Source of the DNA: Chloroflexi bacterium RBG_16_51_16
Lineage (GTDB): Bacteria; Chloroflexota; Anaerolineae; Anaerolineales; Villigracilaceae
Reading direction: 5' to 3'
DNA length: 18,502 nucleotides
Assembly: GCA_001796785.1 (NCBI GenBank)
Contig: MGNL01000019.1
Span: 361-18,862, forward strand
Positions 14,677-18,502 of this stretch are shown here, piece after piece. A model generated the notes under the pieces. That model was not told the origin of the DNA. It was given only the letters and a program-made list of their open reading frames with translations, and did not search any database. Each line of letters starts with the position of its first letter. The stretch's first letter is position 1. A program made the translations under genes and the position numbers.

Positions 14677-15948
14677 CTATATCGGCCGCCGAAAATTCCG
14701 ACCCGGGTAAACCGCCTGGCTTCCAAGCTCTTCGGCGATGCGCAATAACTGGTTGTATTTTGCCGTTCTCTCGCTGCGGGTGGTGCCGGTTTTTATCTGA
14801 CCGGCATTGATCGCCACGGCCAGATCAGCGATCGAGGTATCCTCCGTCTCGCCCGAGCGCTCAGAGACCTGAACGCCATAACCACTGCGATAGGCATGAT
14901 CCGCGGCATCCAATGCTTCTGTGAGGGTACCCACCTGGTTGAATTTCCACAAGACAGCGTTGGCAGCACCCATCTCAACCCCCTTCTTTATGTATTCCGC
15001 GTTGGTTGTAAAGAGATCATCCCCGACAATTTGAACGCCCTCAAGTTTTTTCGTGATCAGCGCGAACCCTTCAAAATCATCTTCCATGAGGGGATCTTCT
15101 ATCGAGCCAATGGGATATTGGCTGCATAATTTTTGATACATGCCGATGACATCGTCCCGGGTCATCTCCTCCCCTTCCATCCGGTAGACTTTCTTGTCCC
15201 AGTCATACCAATGGCTGGCTGCAGCATCCAAACCATAGACGATCTTATCTGCATAACCTGAGGCTTTAACCGCCCGGGACAGCATTTCCATCGGGACTGT
15301 TACACCGCTCATGGGCGGCGCAAAACCGCCTTCATCCCCTACATTCGCGGCGATCTTTCCATACTTATCAACAATCAGATCACGCAACAACAGGTTGATC
15401 TCATAGCAAATCTGCAAGCCCTCCAGGAGATCCCTGGCTCCCACGGGCATGACGATGAATTCCTGAATCTCAAGATCATTCGATGTAAGCTTGCCGCCGT
15501 TGATCAGGTTTACGAGCGGAACAGGGATAACATGCGCGTTGGCATTGATATATTTATAAAAGGGCAGGTTTGAAAGATAGGCGCCTGCCCTCGCCGCGGC
15601 CAGGGATACACCTGCAATCGCGTTGGCCCCCAATTTGGACTTGTTCGGAGTGCCATCCAACCTGCAGAGCTCAGCATCGAGGAGGCGTTGATCACGCGGA
15701 TCCCAACCGATCAGGGCAGGCTGGATGACTTCCAATACATGCCTGACCGCCTTCTGCGTGCCTTGTCCTCCCCAGCGTTTGCCTCCATCACGAAGGTCCA
15801 ACGCCTCGCGCTTGCCCGTTGATCTACCGGCAGGGACATCTGCTCTCCCTGCCATGGCTTGATCAACCCATACTTCGACCTCAACCGTGGGAAACCCCCG
15901 GCAATCAATAATCTCTCTTGCTTTTATCGCTGAGATTTTGTGTCTCAT
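14677..15948 (-). CDS. Enolase paralogue with substituted active-site histidines
   Basis: 423 residues (from ATG 15948), the size of enolase. Most catalytic residues are kept (yeast numbering in brackets): Ser43 in GRSTG (S39), Glu163 (E168), Glu206 in GDEGGFAP (E211), Asp241 (D246), Glu284 in IEDP (E295), Asp310 (D320), Lys335 (K345) and Lys386 (K396). Two active-site histidines are not: the GGSHAGN loop reads GGKLTSN (H159 to Leu154) and SHRSGETED reads SERSGETED (H373 to Glu363). DSRGNPT also reads DCRGFPT. Enolase activity (2-phosphoglycerate to PEP) is therefore uncertain, and a related dehydration on another substrate is possible. A TTG at 16026 would extend the frame by 26 residues, but homology starts at 15948. 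It is coupled to the glycerate kinase gene. Confidence 0.93.
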   Translation of the reverse strand: MRHKISAIKAREIIDCRGFPTVEVEVWVDQAMAGRADVPAGRSTGKREALDLRDGGKRWGGQGTQKAVRHVLEVIQPALIGWDPRDQRLLDAELCRLDGTPNKSKLGANAIAGVSLAAARAGAYLSNLPFYKYINANAHVIPVPLVNLINGGKLTSNDLEIQEFIVMPVGARDLLEGLQICYEINLLLRDLIVDKYGKIAANVGDEGGFAPPMSGVTVPMEMLSRAVKASGYADKIVYGLDAAASHWYDWDKKVYRMEGEEMTRDDVIGMYQKLCSQYPIGSIEDPLMEDDFEGFALITKKLEGVQIVGDDLFTTNAEYIKKGVEMGAANAVLWKFNQVGTLTEALDAADHAYRSGYGVQVSERSGETEDTSIADLAVAINAGQIKTGTTRSERTAKYNQLLRIAEELGSQAVYPGRNFRRPI

Positions 15949-15979
15949 TAATATGCCAACCCTTGTCTTTTGTGATGGT

Positions 15980-15998
15980 ATTTGCTTGATAAGCAAAT
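15980..15998. repeat. Inverted repeat in the enolase leader
   Basis: ATTTGCTTGATAAGCAAAT has perfect 8-bp arms around GAT. It lies 32 nt upstream of the enolase-like ATG and downstream of its candidate promoter, so it may be an operator or an mRNA hairpin. Confidence 0.45.
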
Positions 15999-16031
15999 TT
16001 GGTATGGAATTTAAGGATGTTACCAATTAAT

Positions 16032-16060
16032 TGTATAATTGTCAACAATCATATTGTCAA
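16032..16060 (-). promoter_or_regulatory. Candidate promoter for the enolase-glycerate kinase operon
   Basis: On the minus strand TTGACA (16055-16060) and TATACA (16032-16037) are spaced 17 nt. The -35 is perfect and the -10 matches 4 of 6. The palindrome ATTGTCAACAAT occupies the spacer, so a repressor bound there would block RNA polymerase. Confidence 0.5.
16038..16049. promoter_or_regulatory. Operator-like palindrome 1 (TTGT-N2-ACAA)
   Basis: ATTGTCAACAAT is palindromic except for its central CA. It fits the TTGT-N2-ACAA form seen for many FCD-type GntR regulators, and a gene for such a regulator starts 143 bp away. It lies between the -10 and -35 of the leftward promoter. Confidence 0.55.
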
Positions 16061-16071
16061 CCTATTGACAA
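16054..16071. promoter_or_regulatory. Operator-like inverted repeat 2 (TTGTCAA-N4-TTGACAA)
   Basis: TTGTCAA (16054-16060) and TTGACAA (16065-16071) are perfect inverted copies around CCTA. The half-site repeats the TTGTCAA of palindrome 1. It overlaps the -35 boxes of both the leftward and the rightward promoter, so one protein could shut off both directions. Confidence 0.6.
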
Positions 16072-16094
16072 GCAGATATTTATTGGGATATGAT
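16065..16094 (+). promoter_or_regulatory. Promoter of the gntR-preA transcript
   Basis: TTGACA (16065-16070) and TATGAT (16089-16094) are separated by 18 nt; the -35 is perfect and the -10 has one mismatch. It points to the GntR gene about 98 nt downstream. Its -35 overlaps inverted repeat 2, which suggests autoregulation. Confidence 0.6.
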
Positions 16095-16191
16095 ATTCAC
16101 GCTTAGCATTCCTTCGCCTCCTTTGGCCAATCAGAAGCACTTACAAAACCGGAACGGTTGAACCTATGAAGAGAAACGGATTAGGACAGCG

Positions 16192-16884
16192 ATGGCTTTA
16201 AATATCAGCTCGCTCGAAAGATCAAATCTAGCCGAGAGCGTATCCGATCTATTACGCGAATCCATTGTCAACGGTCAAATAACACCCGGTACACACCTCA
16301 TCGAGGCCGAAATTGCCAAACAGTTAAACGTCAGCCGCGGTCCCCTCCGGGAGGCCTTTCGAATCCTGGAAAAAGAGGGGCTCCTGGATAATCGCCCCGG
16401 GCGGGGTAGTTATGTATCCCAGCCATCGGAACGATATATAAAAGAAGCATATTCTTTGCGCAGTGTTTTAGAAATAGAAGCATTCCGATTAGCGATTAAT
16501 AAACGAACCGAGGAAGATCTGGGACGTTTAGAAAATACTTTGGAAGAGATGTTCAACGCTGCGAAGAGTGGTGATGAAAGGGACGTGCTGCGCCTCGATA
16601 TTGCCTTTCATCGTATGATCTGGGGAATCGCCGATCATCGTCTCATCCAAGCCTCCCTTGAAGCGATCATCACCCGGTTGAAAATGTATATCGCGGTTCA
16701 GACGAAGATCTATGATGATCTATTGAAAGGGATCGCGGATCACCGGATCATCCTGGATGCTTTAAGAAGTAGAAATGAGGAGCGCGGGATTGAAGCTCTA
16801 AAACAACATCTTCAATTAGCCATTGAAATGGTTTTAAAGTATTTTGTACATTCGGATGGTGATGAGCCCAAACTAACCGGCTAA
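16192..16884 (+). CDS. GntR-family (FadR/FCD subfamily) transcriptional regulator
   Basis: 230 residues. An N-terminal winged helix-turn-helix spans about 10-75, with EAEIAKQLNVSRGPLREAFR (recognition region) and GRGSYV (wing). A helical FCD effector domain follows, with the metal/ligand-type residues Asp and His in RLDIAFHRMIWG and a later His in ADHRIILDAL. FCD regulators usually sense small organic acids or amino-acid derivatives and release DNA on binding. ATG 16192 has AGGA 5 nt upstream. It is divergent from the enolase-like operon; the intergenic region carries TTGTCAA repeats over both promoters, so it most likely regulates itself, the PreA gene 50 nt downstream, and the leftward catabolic genes. 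The effector is unknown. Confidence 0.94.
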   Translation: MALNISSLERSNLAESVSDLLRESIVNGQITPGTHLIEAEIAKQLNVSRGPLREAFRILEKEGLLDNRPGRGSYVSQPSERYIKEAYSLRSVLEIEAFRLAINKRTEEDLGRLENTLEEMFNAAKSGDERDVLRLDIAFHRMIWGIADHRLIQASLEAIITRLKMYIAVQTKIYDDLLKGIADHRIILDALRSRNEERGIEALKQHLQLAIEMVLKYFVHSDGDEPKLTG

Positions 16885-16934
16885 AGACCTATGCATCCAT
16901 GAGTTCTTGAAAATAACCCCGGAAGAGCAGAACC

Positions 16935-18113
16935 ATGTCAGGCCTAGAAACCAAATTCCTAAATCTCACCCTACCAAACCCATTCATCCTGGCAGCCGGT
17001 CCGCCTACTGCAAAAGGCGAATTGGTTATCGAAGCTTTCAAGGCTGGCTGGGGAGGCGCAGTACTTAAAACGATCTCCCTGGAACCCACCCCGCTACCCA
17101 AACCCAGGTTACACGTCATCAAATCCGGAAGAGATAAAAGAGGCATGCTGGATATTGAGCTATTCAGCAACCTGTCGGTTGAGCGTTGGGAGGATGAGAT
17201 CGACATGATCCGAGCCTCCTTCCCGGATAGACCGCTGATCGCCAGCATTGCCGGAGGCGGTTCACCGCCTGACTGGCAGGAAGTTATCCGTCGTCTCGAG
17301 CCTCACCGAGTTAGTGCGTTCGAAATGAACGTGAGCTGTCCCAGCTTTGCAGGTGGGAAGGGAGAAAAACTTGGGCAAAATCCGGAAGCCCTGGAGAAGG
17401 CCGTCTCATGGGTCAGGGAGGCAACAAAACTCCCCGTAATCGTAAAGCTGACTCCCAACGTGACCAATATCAACTTTTTTGCCAAAATCGCCATGGACGC
17501 CGGCGCGGATGCATTCACAATCAGCAACAGCTTACAAGGATTAGGTGGGATCGACCTTGACACCTTTTCGCCCCTGCCAAGTGTGGATGGAATCGGCATC
17601 ATCGGAGGCTACGGCGGACCCGGATTAAAGCCGGTATCGCTGCGCTGCACCGCCAATGTTGCAAAAAACTTGCCCCTGCCAATTATTGGCTGCGGCGGAA
17701 TTTCCAACTGGCGGGATGCCGCGGAATACCTGGCCGCGGGGGCGTCTGCGGTTGCAATCTGCACCGCGGTGATGTGGAACGGCATCCAGATCATCGATAG
17801 TCTGACAAAGGAACTGGAAAACTATCTTAATAGGAAGGGATTCGCTTCTCCAACGGATCTCACCGGTAGAGCGCTTCCTAATATTGTCACTTTCCCGGAC
17901 CTGGATCTCTCGTTAAACCTGGTCGCTTCAATTGTTAATGAAATATGCAACGGGTGCGGCATCTGTGTAAAAGCCTGTACATCCGGAGCCTATCAAGCGA
18001 TCACAATTGTCGAGGACCTGGCGTGGGTCGACCTGCTCAAGTGCAGCGGTTGCGGATTGTGTGTGGGTGTGTGCCCACTCAATGCAGTGCGATTGGTTCA
18101 ATCTGTTAATTGA
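16935..18113 (+). CDS. PreA-like dihydropyrimidine/dihydroorotate dehydrogenase with 2x[4Fe-4S]
   Basis: 392 residues. The FMN-binding TIM-barrel of the DHOD/PreA family covers about 1-300: LPNPFILAAGPP at the N-terminus, GGAVLKTI (40-47), the catalytic-loop NVSCP with active-site Cys135, KLTPN (171-175), ISNS, and the phosphate-binding GCGGISNW. Two ferredoxin motifs follow, each Cx2Cx2Cx3C: Cys338/341/344/348 and Cys370/373/376/380. This is the arrangement of bacterial PreA, which reduces or oxidises pyrimidine-like rings with the NAD-linked partner PreT. No preT is adjacent; the next gene is convergent, so an electron donor such as ferredoxin or an unlinked partner is needed. It lies 50 nt after the gntR gene and GGAAGAG precedes its ATG, so the two are co-transcribed. 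The true substrate in this locus is uncertain. Confidence 0.88.
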   Translation: MSGLETKFLNLTLPNPFILAAGPPTAKGELVIEAFKAGWGGAVLKTISLEPTPLPKPRLHVIKSGRDKRGMLDIELFSNLSVERWEDEIDMIRASFPDRPLIASIAGGGSPPDWQEVIRRLEPHRVSAFEMNVSCPSFAGGKGEKLGQNPEALEKAVSWVREATKLPVIVKLTPNVTNINFFAKIAMDAGADAFTISNSLQGLGGIDLDTFSPLPSVDGIGIIGGYGGPGLKPVSLRCTANVAKNLPLPIIGCGGISNWRDAAEYLAAGASAVAICTAVMWNGIQIIDSLTKELENYLNRKGFASPTDLTGRALPNIVTFPDLDLSLNLVASIVNEICNGCGICVKACTSGAYQAITIVEDLAWVDLLKCSGCGLCVGVCPLNAVRLVQSVN

Positions 18114-18181
18114 TTGGCTGCTCGAGTTGATGATCATTCATCTTCACATTCCCTCTTTTCTCGATCAAATGCTTTAAGGTA

Positions 18182-18502
18182 TCAAGGGTGAGTCTGACTT
18201 CCCAGGGCCATCAATTCCTCGATCAATGGGGCTGCCTCGGAATCATTCAGATTAATGTCATCCAGGCTGATCCTGTACGTTTCTTCCCCATTGTGTATTG
18301 AAAGTTCATAAATAAAGCAATCCGCGCAAGCACTAGGAAACGGATTCTCCCCTCCCTGGATCTGCTCGACCAAGCCGATGATCTTCTCAAGCTCCGATTG
18401 GTCAAGCCCGCGTATTTTGTTCTCTCCTGTCCTCATATCCGTGATCTGGAAAGATCCATTGGACGACAATTCCATCACCTTGTGGATCCCGGCAAAACCA
18501 CC
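18182..18502 (-). CDS. Emfourin-like small protein, 5' end outside the window
   Basis: An ATG at 18475 (and GTG 18478) is available, but the same frame stays open to the right edge and reads GGFAGIHKV before it. That GGFAG motif belongs to the start of emfourin-type (protealysin-inhibitor-like) proteins, so the gene is probably cut at its 5' end rather than starting inside. Other fitting features are a central helix-rich part (SELEKIIGLVEQ), a CFIYELSI segment equivalent to the family's D-x-F-x-Y-x-L strand, and PLIEELMAL at the end. Emfourins inhibit thermolysin-like metalloproteases that are normally encoded next to them; the partner would lie outside this window. It is convergent with PreA across 68 bp. 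The family call is from memory of motifs and is moderate. Confidence 0.55.
   Translation of the reverse strand, partial: GGFAGIHKVMELSSNGSFQITDMRTGENKIRGLDQSELEKIIGLVEQIQGGENPFPSACADCFIYELSIHNGEETYRISLDDINLNDSEAAPLIEELMALGSQTHP

Noticed and set aside
15949..16026. TTG extension of the enolase-like protein by 26 residues
   Set aside because: The extra residues have no enolase similarity and would cross the candidate promoter leader; ATG 15948 fits homologues.
16147..16159. AACCG-GAA-CGGTT hairpin in the gntR leader
   Set aside because: Only 5 bp with a 3-nt loop; could easily be chance.
18114..18181. Possible terminator between the convergent PreA and emfourin-like genes
   Set aside because: The best stem (GATGA/TCATC) is only 5 bp with no T-run.

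Overview
The window looks like one accessory metabolic locus from a bacterium of roughly 50% G+C. The protein styles fit an anaerobic Chloroflexota (Anaerolineae-like) lineage, but this is an impression from protein character and not a phylogenetic result. I saw no rRNA, tRNA, CRISPR array, insertion sequence or phage gene.

Layout. Thirteen clearly supported genes on the minus strand run leftward from about 15948 to the left edge. In order of transcription they are: an enolase paralogue, a glycerate 2-kinase, (promoter), a glycine-amidinotransferase family enzyme, a nucleotidyltransferase-fold protein, an SDR oxidoreductase, a metallophosphoesterase, an APC-family permease, (a 479-bp stretch with only a doubtful small ORF), a creatininase, a BMP-type substrate-binding lipoprotein, (hairpin), a Nup-type ABC transporter (ATPase and two permeases), a DDAH/arginine-deiminase-like hydrolase, and a metallo-beta-lactamase-fold hydrolase cut by the window edge. 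Divergent to these, on the plus strand, a GntR/FCD regulator is followed by a PreA-like flavoprotein with two 4Fe-4S clusters. A convergent, 5'-truncated small protein resembling emfourin-type protease inhibitors closes the right end.

How the parts may work together. Three enzymes act on guanidino or cyclic guanidino compounds: a creatininase that keeps the full creatininase-type active site, an AGAT-like amidinotransferase and a DDAH/ADI-like hydrolase. They share the locus with two transporters and a glycerate-to-PEP pair (glycerate 2-kinase plus enolase homologue). No creatinase (urea-forming) gene is visible. My working inference is a creatinine/creatine or related guanidino-compound uptake and catabolic system in which the amidino group may be transferred rather than hydrolysed to urea, with carbon leaving through glycerate and phosphoglycerate. 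This is a hypothesis; the substrate is not proven by the sequence.

Regulation. The enolase/GntR intergenic region carries two tight TTGTCAA-type inverted repeats that overlap candidate promoters in both directions, which suggests GntR autoregulation and control of the catabolic genes. A second strong promoter with palindromes lies about 200 nt upstream of the amidinotransferase gene. A 14-bp perfect hairpin separates the binding-protein gene from the transporter genes.
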